A stretch of DNA of 43,627 bases from a virus. Where the stretch lies: positions 1 to 43,627 of IMG/VR virus record IMGVR_UViG_3300009151_000127. The stretch is one strand, 5' to 3'. How positions within the stretch are numbered: position 1 is the stretch's first letter; each line of letters begins with the position of its first letter. This document shows positions 19,801 to 28,832 of this stretch, in pieces. Made by a program: the position numbers and the translations under genes. The notes under the pieces are model-generated. The model did no database searches, was not told the DNA's origin, and saw only the letters and a program-made list of their open reading frames with translations.

Positions 19801-22800
19801 AAGTGCGGGTTATGTAAGAGAAAGCGATATTGCATTCACTTTTAAATCAATTGATGAAGTACTAACAGCTGATATTAACTTGTTTAATAACGGTGATTAC
19901 ATTTGGTGTACATTTGAAGACACTTCGTGGAATGTTTACGAATATACAGATCTTAATTTGCGTGTATTAGAAGGTGAATTAAATGCAGGTGTTGTGTATA
20001 GTATTCCTAATAAAACTCTTACTATTAAGTGTGAAGATTTAATAACACTATCCGTAGGAACATATATTGGATTATCTGGAGTTACAGGATTAAACGGATT
20101 TTATAAAATTACGTCGATTGAATTAAATGCATTTACAGTCTCAGCTACTATTCCAGTCTGGCCGCTAACGCCACCTACTAGCGCACTTCCTACATGGACA
20201 CCTGCTAGCGATTTAATTGTGTATGCATTGATCAGCCGTAGAACATCATCTATCGACACGATCGATACTGCGGCATCTAGATCACTGTCTCCAGGAGAAT
20301 TGTTATGGACTGATGATAGCGGAACTGGAAAATGGGCATCGTGGATCTACAATCCAGTGTATTCGGAAGTCGATATTAAAAATTCTCTTCCTATAACTGA
20401 ATTAAAATACGGAAAAACATTAGCTATCAGTAAATCTGGGAATGTTGTAGCAATATTGAATGGCCTGGCAGAAACAATTATATACCAACGTTCTGGCCTA
20501 GCATGGGTGCAACAGCAAGTATTATCTAAACCGTTTATTGCTAAAGAAGTCTCTGGGTTTGACCCTAATCCAACCGCACGAGTCGGCGACGCCGCATCCT
20601 TCTCACCAGACGGCGCATGGTTTGCCATCGGTTCCCCATTAGTCAGCTATGCATCTACTAAGCTAGTCGGAGTCTGGTCTAATTCTGTAACTTATGCAGT
20701 TGACGATATTGTTTCAATAGGTAATGTATACTATCAAACACTACAGTCTGGCGTTGTTGGGATTAACCCGACAAGTAATAATATAGTATGGGAACTATTA
20801 CCGTATCTTAAAACAGACGCATTCGGAACAAATACTAATAGAACATTGCACGGCGCAGTTAGTTTATATAAAAGAAATCCGAACGGATTATATGATCCAG
20901 TTGATACTATACTAAGTCCACTATTTCAAACTAATGAACGATTTGGTTCAAGTTTAGTATTCGGAGATAACGAGCTATATGTATCTGCTCTAGGATACGA
21001 TACTAATAGAGGTCGTGTTTACAAGCTAAACTATACTACGATAGAACGTGTTTCTACAATGTATAACTCAGTTGGTAGTGAATTTGGCATATTAGCAGTT
21101 ACTTCAACTGCTGGAGTGCAGTCTAATATGTCCGTTATTGGCACAGGTTTTAAATCTGGCCAAACTGTTGCATATACTTTAACTAAACTATTTTTTGCTA
21201 TTGGCGATAGCATTTCAGCAGTTAAAGTTGGTATGTATGTAAGCGGAACAAATGTAACATTCCCTACACAAGTATATTCAATCTATTACGATCTAACCTC
21301 AACATATAGAGGGTATGTAGTAGTACAAGCTGAGCAAGATCTATCAAATATTTTAAATGTTACTTTTTCTGATACTACAACATCGCTAACTCGTACAGTA
21401 GTACAAGTGACACCGATGAACACAGTATTGTTAAGTGGCAGTCCTGATTCAGAGCCTAGCGGCATTATAAAATTTGTAACTATAAGTTGGGCACACGACT
21501 TATCTAAAATTTATGCCGGTGAAACAAATCAAAGTAACTTTGGAAATGCAATTTCGTTAAGTACTGATACTACAGTATTAAGTATATCTGCTTCAGCAGG
21601 CTCAGTTGCAGGTAAAGTTTATATCTACAAAAAGTCTGCCGGAACGTTTAGTACAATCCCTACGCAAACACTTGTAGGAATTGATTATAATTTTGGACAA
21701 GCGGTGTCGCTGTCTGACAGCGGCGAATATCTAGCAATATCAGACGATTTAACAGATGGTACTAGTATTATTCAACAAGGTAGAGTTAGTGTATATAAAT
21801 CTAACGGATCTACATACAGCCTATATCAAAATTTAGTAAATTATCAACCTCAGATAAATGGAAGATTTGGTAGCGAAATGTCGTTCATGAATGATTCTAA
21901 AACATTAGTTGTTTACAGTACACACGGAGATACTGATGTAGAATTAACATTTAATTACGATCAGGTATTACATCCGACTATCTCAGGAAATGCAACTACC
22001 TTTGATAAGAAATCTACAAATTTTGTAACAACTAATACAGATACTGGGCGTGTAGACATATACGATAGATACTCATCAAATTGGGTATTCAGTGAAACAT
22101 TATCTGCTGATACCCGAACTGCTTCTGGATACGGATCAGCAATTGCAGTTGGTAATAATAGTGTATTTGTCGGAGCACCATTTACAATTGATCAAGGGTT
22201 GCGTTCAGGTAAAGTTTATAACTATATTAAAAATACAAATACATATTCTTGGACAATTAAAGATATCGAAATTGACAAACCAGATCCTTATAAGATCAAA
22301 CAAGTATTTCTATATAATAAAACTACAGACCAGTTACTAAAAAAACTTGATGTTATTGATCCATTACAAGGAAAAATTCCAGGCATTGCTGCCGAAGAAA
22401 TAAAGTACTCTACTTTTTATGACCCGGCAATATATTCAGTAGGAACAGATGTTACTGTTGATGATAATGCCCAATGGACCACTGACCAAGTCGGTGCCTT
22501 ATGGTGGGATTTACGTACTGCTAAATTCATAGAAAGTTATGATTCATCAATATCCTACCGAAACAGCACATGGAACACTCTAGCACACGGAGCAAGTATT
22601 GATATATATGAATGGGTATCAACTACATTGCTTCCAGCAGAATGGGATAAGAGAACTGATACCGAAGTTGGCCTAGCTCAAGGAATTAGCGGAGTATCAT
22701 TATATGGAAATACTGCATATTCTGTAAAAAAGAAATATGATACAATAAGTCAAACATTTAAAAATACATATTGTTATTGGGTAAAAAATAAAAAAATTGT

Positions 22801-25800
22801 TCCTAATGTAGTAGGCAGACACATTTCCGCCGCTGAGGTATCTAACTTAATTGCAAATCCTAGAGGACAAGGATATACCTACATTGCAATAACAGGTCTA
22901 AATTCTTTTAGCTTAGTTAATACTAAATCATTATTAACTGATACAGATACTGTGTTGTCGGTAGAATACTGGACAATAGATAAAACTGATCAAAATATAC
23001 ATAGCCAGTGGAAATTAATTAATTCGTCTACTAGCACAACTATTCCTAAAAATATTGAAAAGAAATGGTTTGATAGTCTATGCGGTAAAGATGACTACGA
23101 TAGAGTAGTACCGGATATTAACCTTCCGATTAAATTACGTTATGGTATCGAAAATCGCCCACGTCAGGGAATGTTTATAAATCGTATTGAAGCTCTTAAA
23201 CAGGTAGTAGAAAAAGCAAATGCAGTTTTACTAAAAAATCAAATTGTTGAAAACAGAGATATATCAGCATTAAGCTCTTCGGAGGATTATCCAAGTTTAA
23301 TTTCCGGAAAATATGACACCACGGCTGATACAGCCGCAGAATTAGTCTATGCCAATGTTGGAGGATTTAAACGTCCAATACTATCACCGACGATAATTGA
23401 CGGAAAGATAACAGGTATTGTTATAACATATTCGGGACAAGGCTATGTTTCTGCACCGTATATTGATGTATTTGGATCAGGTGCCGATGCAAAAATTAGA
23501 ACTATAATTAGTACCGACGGGCTTGGAAAGATCATAGGTGCAACTATTTTAAATGCTGGATCGGGATATGATAATAGCACACTAGTATTAGTTAGAGATT
23601 ATTCAGTGTTAGTATATCAAGACGAAAATGCATCAAATAACTGGAGCATTTATTCATACGATCCGGTCGGTTTGCTTTGGTCAAGAATTAGAACTAAGAC
23701 ATATAATACCGCTGATTATTGGTCTAAGGTCGACTGGTATGCATCTGGTTATAGCTCTTTTACTGCCGCAGATTATTCTGTAAATACCTACTCGGGATTA
23801 TCTCAAATATCAGATTCTGTAGCTATCGGAAAATTAGTTATTGTGAGATACAGTGGAACATCTGGCTGGCAGCTTTTGGTAAAATATGCAAACTCAGTCA
23901 GTATTGATTGGACACAGTCATATAAGATAGTCGGTATAGAGAAAGGAACTATTCAACTTAATTCTGATTTATATAGTTTCTCAGGAACACCAGTTGGATA
24001 TGATGCTTCAACTTATGACGGAACAATGTTTGATACAGTTGCGTCAAACGAGTTAAGAATCATACTAACCGCATTACGAGATAATATTTTTATTGATGAC
24101 TTATCTAGTGCATATCTTGATTTGTTTTTTGTCAGCATACGTTATATATTCACAGAACAGTTGTATATTGATTGGGTTTTTAAAACTAGTTTTATCAAAG
24201 CAAAACATAATGTTGGCGAATTAAAACAACCAGTAACGTATCGCAACGATAATTTAAGTAACTTTGAAGATTATGTTAATGAGGTTAAACCTTATAGAAC
24301 TAACATTCGAGAATATATCAGTTCTTATGATAAAATTGACACTAGCCAAACATCTATTACTGATTTTGATTTGCCGTCAGCATATGAAAATAAAATCATC
24401 TCATCGATTCTAACTTCGATTAGTAATAATACTATTAACGTTGCAGACCCTATTGTAACAACATATCCGTGGAAACACTGGCTAGATAATATCGGCTACA
24501 CTGTAACATCTATCGAGTTAGTAAGTGCAGGCTCTGGCTATATTTCGGAACCTAAAGTGATTATTTCTAATGGTGCAGGAACAGGCGCAACAGCAACCGC
24601 ACTGGTATCCAACGGGTCAGTTAGCAGAATTATACTATTAACAAATGGTAAGAGATATTTGTCAGCTCCGACGATTACATTTGCCGGCGGCCTAGCTGCC
24701 GATGGAATTTCTGCAAGAGCAGTTGCTATAATTGGAACTAGTTCAGAATCAATAATCGGTAATAATGTTGTACGATCTAATTTAATAAAAATAAAATTCG
24801 ATCGAATTACCCAGTCCTATTTTATAACTACCTTACAGCAAACAGAAATAAAAACCGGAGCAAGTGGTCTATATCAATTTACACTAACATGGGCTCCGGA
24901 CATACGAATAGGAACATCAAGTGTTACTATTAATGGAGCATTAGTATTACGAGATTTGTACAAATTAAAGATCATACAATCTACCACCAAGGGATATACT
25001 AGTTATAGTGGCCTGTTAGAATTTACTACAGCGCCGGCAGTCGGCTCAGTTATTTCAATAACGTACTTGAAAGACTGGTCATTATTAAATGCTGCCGACC
25101 GTATTCAGTATTACTATAACCCGCGATCTGGAGATTTAGGTAAAGACTTATCTCAGCTAATGACCGGTATTGATTATGGTGGAGTCATTGTTGATGGTTT
25201 AAACTTTGACCTTAGTACCGGATGGGATTCAAACGGTTACGGAACTGATTCATGGGATGAATTTGATGATGGATTTGATGATTACATAACCGTAGTTCCG
25301 GCAAATACTCATTCATTTACTTTGCCATATGTTCCTGCAACAACAGCAGTGCTCAATGTTTACTATATAAAAAATATTGTAAATACCTACACGTCTAACG
25401 GAACACAAACCCAATACAAGTATAATATTACTAACACTCGACCAATTGTTACTGCTTCTTTTTCAGTTACCTCAACTGGCGTAGTTACTAAGACTACTGG
25501 CTCGGGTAATAGCGGAACTAGTCTAAAGGTATTAGATACAACTGGTATTGTTGTTGGAATGGGTATCATAGGAGCAGGTTTTAATTCATTACACATAGTA
25601 AAAGAGATAGTTAATTCAACCACCTTAAGAATCAACAAAGCGCCGATATCAGCCATTGGCCCGACTTTAGATTTTGTTAACAATTCTGCCGGGTCTAGTA
25701 CAATACTAGTTTCAAACACCTCCTCATTACGACTTGGTGATATAGTAACTAGCACAGCAGTTAACGCATTTAATTCTAATGCTAAAATTAAAACAATTGT

Positions 25801-28800
25801 CAACAGTACTACACTGATACTAGATCAAATTTTAATAGCTAATATCCCTAATAACTCAGCTATAACATTTTCTCGAGTATTAGTAACGCCAATCGACTTA
25901 ACAGTTTATGCAACCGGTACCATCACATTAGCTACACCGTTAGCATCCGGTACTGTATTGTCAATCGAAGGTCCAGCAACATCGATCAGAATTGATGATC
26001 CGTTTTTCGGAACAGTTAATCAAACTAACAATGCGGCTGTCATGCTATCACCAACAGGTACCGGATTGACTAGTACGTTTGTGATTCCAAACACTTTTGT
26101 AGTTAATAATAAAGATGAGTTTATTTGGAGAAAGAGCACAAGTGATGGATCTGTTGCTCCGCAAGTTGACTACGATTCAGCGATAAGCGGCGGCGACACT
26201 TCTAAAACTATAACTGGGGCATTTGCAACAGCAACTGGATTAGCAGCCGATGATATTATACTTGACGGTGACGGATTTGTAACACCGACTTCAAGTCCAG
26301 CACCGGAAGAAGTAGTTCCAGGACAAGTAGTTGATTCAGTAGCTATTAAAGTATATGATCAACCAAATTCAGGATCTGCTTCGGTAAAAATTGACAATTA
26401 CATTTCTAATGGAACACAATCGAGTTTTGTTATATCACAAACTCCTAATAGTCCAAGAGCTGTTATTGTTAAAATTGGTAATACCATTAAGACATACGCT
26501 ACAGATTACACAGTTGACTATAAGACTAAAACTATAAAGTTTGTTGTAGTTCCAACAGCCGGGCAAACAGTCAGTATTTTTAGTATTGGGTTTAGCGGTA
26601 AAAATATTTTAGATCTTGATAACACAACCGGCAACGGAACTACGGTTGAATTTATTACTAAAGCGCCGTGGCTAGCTGAGATTACATCATTAATATATCT
26701 AAACGGAAAAGCAGTAATTGCTCAATTATTTAAAACAGACACTACCTACGAAAGCCCAAATAGAGTAGGAATTAGATTTAGCACGGCGCCCGCTATCGGA
26801 GATTTAATTAATTATATTATTGTTAGCGGCACTCAACAGACATTTGCGGTAACTGCTACTGAAAAAATTATACCTACAGTTTCAGCGACTACTTTTCCAT
26901 TAACTTACCCTATTGGAAACTCACTACCGAATGAAGCTAGTATTATAGTTAGAGTTGATCAAACAATTCTACCCGGACCAAGTAACACATATTATACGAT
27001 TGGAAGCAATAAATTAAACTACTCGATCGGTGCAAGTACATTTACCCCAGGATCTTTGAATTCATCAGATATAACAGTGCTAGCAGATAGTAAATTACTA
27101 AAAGTAGGTGCTGACTATTCTGTTGATCTTAACGGTATTACTGTAAAGATTAATAAACGTGTTTATAATTTAAACAAAGGAAAACAGTTAGTTATAATAG
27201 TTTCAGCTGACGCAGGATATATTTACTATCCGCCAACACAAAACACTATAACATTATCAACCGGAAAAACTGGAACCGGCCCATATCAAGCAACATTTAG
27301 GATTGCCCAACAAGATACTCCACCGTTAACTGGTGTAAATTATATCATAGCTGGAAATGCTAATCCATTATATAACGGAACGTATACCTGTACTGCTAGT
27401 ACTGTAACATCGATTACATTACAGTATGCATTAGATCCAGGCGCTTATTCAATAGCCCACGAAACTACAATAACTCCTGTAGCTGGTAGTATTGTTTTTG
27501 CTCAAGCATACACATCTTCTAATCTTATAGAAATTATTAGTTCATATCAGCATGATATATTGGATATTAATAGAACAAGTGTTAGCGTATCTTTCTCACA
27601 GTCAGTTGTAGCAGATACTCCAGAGTACTATTATTACAAAGATATTGCCGGTGGACGACTAGTGTTATCAAGACCAGTAATAGATGACGGATATGTATGG
27701 GTAACAAAAAATAATATATTACTATCTCCAACTGTTGATTACAAAGTCAATGATAGTAAAGATAGTATTACGCTAGCAGTATCTCCGCAATTAAATGATA
27801 AATTTATGTTAATTACTTTTAGTAGTAACATTATCACTGCCGGTGTTGCTTATATGCAATTTAAAGATATGCTTAATAGGGTACATTATAAGAGACTAAG
27901 TGTCAATAAGAAAACAACACTAGTACAAGATTTAAATTTCAATGATTTACAGATTGTAGTTGCTGATGCTAGTAATTTTGATAAACCTAATCTTTCACAA
28001 AATAAACCAGGCGTAATTGAAATCAAAGGTGAACGAATTGAATATTTTGTGTTGACCGGTAATACATTGAGTAATATTCGCCGAGGCACGTTAGGCACTG
28101 GAATCCCTAACAAACATGTAAGCAGTTCAATAGTGCAGGATATAGGACCAAGCGAAACTATACCTTATGTTGACACTTCTTTAACTGAGCAAATAGTATC
28201 TGACGGCACAACAACAATTCCGTTGTCCTATACTCCTGCTAACGTAAACGAAATTGAAGTATTTGTTGGCGGCTACGATATATCAGAATGGCTACCAAAT
28301 ACTAATTATTTTGTTGGAACTATATTTTCATATGCTAGCTATACTTACAAAGTGACAGTAAATCATACAAGCGGCTCAACATGGGGAGACGTAGTTAATA
28401 CAATACAACAAGATGGAACTATTATAGCTAGAAAGATTTCTGCTAATTTAGTATACATGTTTTTTATTGGAAATATTCGATTACGTAAACGTACATATAC
28501 AATGCATAATAGTAATATCGCTCCTAATAGTCCAGAAGGTGATATAACACTTTCTGCAGATTTCACAGTAGACGGTATCACTAATAAGATCACATTGCTT
28601 ACACCATTGCGTGTGGGAACTCGTGTAACAGTTATAAAACGCACTGGAATTAATTGGGATATTGGCTTAAATAATGATAGTAAGATTAGTAATTTCTTAA
28701 AAGCAACTCCTGGAATCAGCTATTCTCCGTTAAGAACAAGTGTTCCTACAGTTCTTAGTGCAACAAGTTTTGATAGTAATAACGGAACACTCGATACGAG

Positions 28801-28828
28801 TAGTATAACATTCGATAAACAAGGATAA
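13892..28828 (+). CDS. Giant mosaic baseplate/tail protein (gp7 position)
   Basis: This is a 4978-residue virion protein in a single uninterrupted frame, directly after gp6 where T4 has gp7 (1032 residues). The N-terminus has NFLPNFYKTDSNKKFLQATV and HIDWDKFVNFQNYYWLP (about 129-145), which I associate with marine T4-like structural proteins. Later parts include a conserved Trp-rich region (about 1127-1168), five carbohydrate-binding-like WxxxxxY motifs (at about 1444, 1573, 1755, 2262 and 4800), a seven-repeat FG-GAP-like propeller (2173-2780), GxGYxxxP repeats (3174-3234, 3537-3600), a DYVNEVKPYRTNIREY motif (about 3458-3473), many beta repeats (about 3730-4550) and a C-terminal RRGTLGTGIP module. 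No enzyme motif was recognised. Gp7-like wedge-initiator function is inferred from position only. Confidence 0.9.
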   Translation: MADSINPSGSNSVAANFLPNFYKTDSNKKFLQATVDQLVQPGTVKKINGYIGRKSSKATVGSDVFINALTVERQNYQFEPSFVVNDTLGNTTYFKDYIDYINQLGVFGSNTSNHARLNSQEFYSWNPHIDWDKFVNFQNYYWLPYGPDLITIYGQKQKIDSTYNVTVESAGDGNQYLFTPNGLTRNPVLRLYRGQTYKFKIKSPGNPFSIKLLPTLGTSDRYVIPQIDKYGVVDGTITVTLPPNSPSILYYQSETDLALSGVIQVFSLEDNTVIDVEQNILGKKYYVLADGTPLSNGMKVAFGGTVIPEKYATGNYYVEGVGTAITLVNEAVLEVVFPFTSNVAVLFDTTPFDTLPFSDVEGYAGKTDYILSNRGSADHNPWARYNRWFHKDVIEESATVNGKTPSLDQTARAVRPIIEFEANLKLFNFGTKAVDDVDLVDTFTKDVFSTIEGSLGYNIDGTALAPGHRVLFTADTDLLVKNKIYQVSFVNIETRRQIHLTEISSPSDNATVLVKQGLKNQSQTYWYSNKTKAWKLAQQKITVNQPPLFDIVDAASNSYGDISYYPGSTFVGTKLFSYKVSSTGTADAVLGFPLTYKNINNIGDIVFSFDLTTDTFDYKKNNLSVATVRADLGYLVSQDYIGNPIYINGWKTCEVANTQAAVRIYKNSSIKYDFNIDIFDDISKLSDLVVKVYINGVLLDNRYWSVVTNSFYKSVKLVNPLTDSQVLTIKAYASQPINNNGYYEIPLNFQNNPLNDYVTTFTLGEVKDHVSSIIENIPPALLALVPPDPDQHTPLTTVGNITTDPDYVNLRDLGSITQYGTKFVQHSGPGSLSTYHITSQTNNIVRSIEKAREDYNNFKKIVLTIAEKLGVDSTPAKQVDLILDKINKDKPTNLPYYFSDMVPYGSAVRTDIKVVDYRIKTYPLTNIFTLATLSNKAVGVYLNGVQLIHNSEYTFDQTGFVIIADKVQMANGNIITTYEYDNTDGSFVPETPTKLGIWPKYEPKIYLDTTLITPRMMIQGHDGSLTLAFGDYRDNIILELEKRIFNNIKVEYDPKIYDIFNVIPSYGHDQIYSRTEFDQTLAPSFYKWTSSINRDFSKPLSYDRTNSFTYNYKGHATPDGKDAPAYWRGIYTWMYNTDRPHLCPWEMLGFTIEPNWWQDTYGPAPYTCNNTILWTDISKGVVKQPGVPPTVLSQYIKPWLLAHLPVDESGVLISPLQSDVVSGIITPSTNNDFVFGDNSPVEAAWRRSSHYPFSILITSMLLTPSKTFGLVLDRSRIVRDLTGQLVYKETNRRIRPSDIVLPNISTSSARVQTAGIINYIVNYILSDSLKSYTSYKYDLLNLSAKLSYRIGAFSSKEKFNLLLDSKTPLSSGSIFVPQEDYDIVLNSSSPLKKITYSGILVTKLSDGYELKGYSLTQPYFNYYNHVQSGNPLNVGGISEGFSQWTANQQYAAGTIVKYNNVYYRVQVTHTDTGTFKASYFQALKSIPIIGGRTVISRKLWDRSESIRIPYGTKFDTIQEVYDVIIGYGEWLKDQGFVFDDYNPNLDAIANWETSGKEFLFWTTQNWSSGQDKWAEWTPGTPIVFDSILRYNGDYYKAIITAPGSAIFDQEDFIKLEGLSTVGSSVISLSPSAGKLTFNTKLCVIDDIRNAFNGYEIFKVDGTPLNSDFLQSYRKENYVTYSPQSNDGIYCATFYLVQKEQVVLLKNTTMFNDTIYNPPSGYKQDRIKVSGYVSENWYGGFDIPGFIFDQAIVDSWAAWKDYALGDIVKYKDFYYSAIHFLSGTEAFNISDWVKLDKQPKAQLLPNWNYKANQFTDFYNLDSDNFDINQQKVAQHLIGYQKRQYLENIIQDDVSEFKFYQGMIREKGTQNVLNKLFDVLSADGKESLNFYEEWAVRSGQYGASSGFENIEFILDESLFKNNPQGFELVNQIASTNYYDFIIRQAPASVYIKPLGYVSAPWPKLQNYNPYLRSAGYVRESDIAFTFKSIDEVLTADINLFNNGDYIWCTFEDTSWNVYEYTDLNLRVLEGELNAGVVYSIPNKTLTIKCEDLITLSVGTYIGLSGVTGLNGFYKITSIELNAFTVSATIPVWPLTPPTSALPTWTPASDLIVYALISRRTSSIDTIDTAASRSLSPGELLWTDDSGTGKWASWIYNPVYSEVDIKNSLPITELKYGKTLAISKSGNVVAILNGLAETIIYQRSGLAWVQQQVLSKPFIAKEVSGFDPNPTARVGDAASFSPDGAWFAIGSPLVSYASTKLVGVWSNSVTYAVDDIVSIGNVYYQTLQSGVVGINPTSNNIVWELLPYLKTDAFGTNTNRTLHGAVSLYKRNPNGLYDPVDTILSPLFQTNERFGSSLVFGDNELYVSALGYDTNRGRVYKLNYTTIERVSTMYNSVGSEFGILAVTSTAGVQSNMSVIGTGFKSGQTVAYTLTKLFFAIGDSISAVKVGMYVSGTNVTFPTQVYSIYYDLTSTYRGYVVVQAEQDLSNILNVTFSDTTTSLTRTVVQVTPMNTVLLSGSPDSEPSGIIKFVTISWAHDLSKIYAGETNQSNFGNAISLSTDTTVLSISASAGSVAGKVYIYKKSAGTFSTIPTQTLVGIDYNFGQAVSLSDSGEYLAISDDLTDGTSIIQQGRVSVYKSNGSTYSLYQNLVNYQPQINGRFGSEMSFMNDSKTLVVYSTHGDTDVELTFNYDQVLHPTISGNATTFDKKSTNFVTTNTDTGRVDIYDRYSSNWVFSETLSADTRTASGYGSAIAVGNNSVFVGAPFTIDQGLRSGKVYNYIKNTNTYSWTIKDIEIDKPDPYKIKQVFLYNKTTDQLLKKLDVIDPLQGKIPGIAAEEIKYSTFYDPAIYSVGTDVTVDDNAQWTTDQVGALWWDLRTAKFIESYDSSISYRNSTWNTLAHGASIDIYEWVSTTLLPAEWDKRTDTEVGLAQGISGVSLYGNTAYSVKKKYDTISQTFKNTYCYWVKNKKIVPNVVGRHISAAEVSNLIANPRGQGYTYIAITGLNSFSLVNTKSLLTDTDTVLSVEYWTIDKTDQNIHSQWKLINSSTSTTIPKNIEKKWFDSLCGKDDYDRVVPDINLPIKLRYGIENRPRQGMFINRIEALKQVVEKANAVLLKNQIVENRDISALSSSEDYPSLISGKYDTTADTAAELVYANVGGFKRPILSPTIIDGKITGIVITYSGQGYVSAPYIDVFGSGADAKIRTIISTDGLGKIIGATILNAGSGYDNSTLVLVRDYSVLVYQDENASNNWSIYSYDPVGLLWSRIRTKTYNTADYWSKVDWYASGYSSFTAADYSVNTYSGLSQISDSVAIGKLVIVRYSGTSGWQLLVKYANSVSIDWTQSYKIVGIEKGTIQLNSDLYSFSGTPVGYDASTYDGTMFDTVASNELRIILTALRDNIFIDDLSSAYLDLFFVSIRYIFTEQLYIDWVFKTSFIKAKHNVGELKQPVTYRNDNLSNFEDYVNEVKPYRTNIREYISSYDKIDTSQTSITDFDLPSAYENKIISSILTSISNNTINVADPIVTTYPWKHWLDNIGYTVTSIELVSAGSGYISEPKVIISNGAGTGATATALVSNGSVSRIILLTNGKRYLSAPTITFAGGLAADGISARAVAIIGTSSESIIGNNVVRSNLIKIKFDRITQSYFITTLQQTEIKTGASGLYQFTLTWAPDIRIGTSSVTINGALVLRDLYKLKIIQSTTKGYTSYSGLLEFTTAPAVGSVISITYLKDWSLLNAADRIQYYYNPRSGDLGKDLSQLMTGIDYGGVIVDGLNFDLSTGWDSNGYGTDSWDEFDDGFDDYITVVPANTHSFTLPYVPATTAVLNVYYIKNIVNTYTSNGTQTQYKYNITNTRPIVTASFSVTSTGVVTKTTGSGNSGTSLKVLDTTGIVVGMGIIGAGFNSLHIVKEIVNSTTLRINKAPISAIGPTLDFVNNSAGSSTILVSNTSSLRLGDIVTSTAVNAFNSNAKIKTIVNSTTLILDQILIANIPNNSAITFSRVLVTPIDLTVYATGTITLATPLASGTVLSIEGPATSIRIDDPFFGTVNQTNNAAVMLSPTGTGLTSTFVIPNTFVVNNKDEFIWRKSTSDGSVAPQVDYDSAISGGDTSKTITGAFATATGLAADDIILDGDGFVTPTSSPAPEEVVPGQVVDSVAIKVYDQPNSGSASVKIDNYISNGTQSSFVISQTPNSPRAVIVKIGNTIKTYATDYTVDYKTKTIKFVVVPTAGQTVSIFSIGFSGKNILDLDNTTGNGTTVEFITKAPWLAEITSLIYLNGKAVIAQLFKTDTTYESPNRVGIRFSTAPAIGDLINYIIVSGTQQTFAVTATEKIIPTVSATTFPLTYPIGNSLPNEASIIVRVDQTILPGPSNTYYTIGSNKLNYSIGASTFTPGSLNSSDITVLADSKLLKVGADYSVDLNGITVKINKRVYNLNKGKQLVIIVSADAGYIYYPPTQNTITLSTGKTGTGPYQATFRIAQQDTPPLTGVNYIIAGNANPLYNGTYTCTASTVTSITLQYALDPGAYSIAHETTITPVAGSIVFAQAYTSSNLIEIISSYQHDILDINRTSVSVSFSQSVVADTPEYYYYKDIAGGRLVLSRPVIDDGYVWVTKNNILLSPTVDYKVNDSKDSITLAVSPQLNDKFMLITFSSNIITAGVAYMQFKDMLNRVHYKRLSVNKKTTLVQDLNFNDLQIVVADASNFDKPNLSQNKPGVIEIKGERIEYFVLTGNTLSNIRRGTLGTGIPNKHVSSSIVQDIGPSETIPYVDTSLTEQIVSDGTTTIPLSYTPANVNEIEVFVGGYDISEWLPNTNYFVGTIFSYASYTYKVTVNHTSGSTWGDVVNTIQQDGTIIARKISANLVYMFFIGNIRLRKRTYTMHNSNIAPNSPEGDITLSADFTVDGITNKITLLTPLRVGTRVTVIKRTGINWDIGLNNDSKISNFLKATPGISYSPLRTSVPTVLSATSFDSNNGTLDTSSITFDKQG
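18221..18340 (+). other. Carbohydrate-binding-like motif cluster 1 within the giant protein
   Basis: Residues 1444-1483 read W-x5-Y-x2-G-x2-V-x6-YY, with conserved aromatic residues as in ChtBD3/CBM5/12-type binding modules. Comparable segments start at nucleotides 18608 (a looser match), 19154, 20675 and 28289. The short length and the aromatic pattern are seen directly; sugar binding is inference. Confidence 0.55.
20408..22235 (+). other. Seven-repeat FG-GAP-like propeller within the giant protein
   Basis: Seven segments begin with an aromatic-or-hydrophobic/Gly pair followed by a beta strand and, in several, a Gly-x-Val-x-x-Tyr strand. They start at residues 2173 (YGKTLAIS), 2230 (RVGDAASF), 2350 (RFGSSLVF), 2549 (NFGNAISL), 2600 (NFGQAVSL), 2658 (RFGSEMSF) and 2746 (GYGSAIAV). 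The Ca-binding DxDxDG loops of integrin-type FG-GAP are absent, so it looks more like the FG-GAP_2 type. A sugar-binding-like motif interrupts repeats 2 and 3, and a beta domain interrupts repeats 3 and 4. Confidence 0.65.
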
Positions 28829-28832
28829 CAAG

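Noticed and set aside
25387-25803. Open minus-strand frame of 138 codons inside the giant gene
   Set aside because: It is antisense to a Thr/Val-rich repeat region, which gives long open frames on the reverse strand. No start signal or domain is seen.
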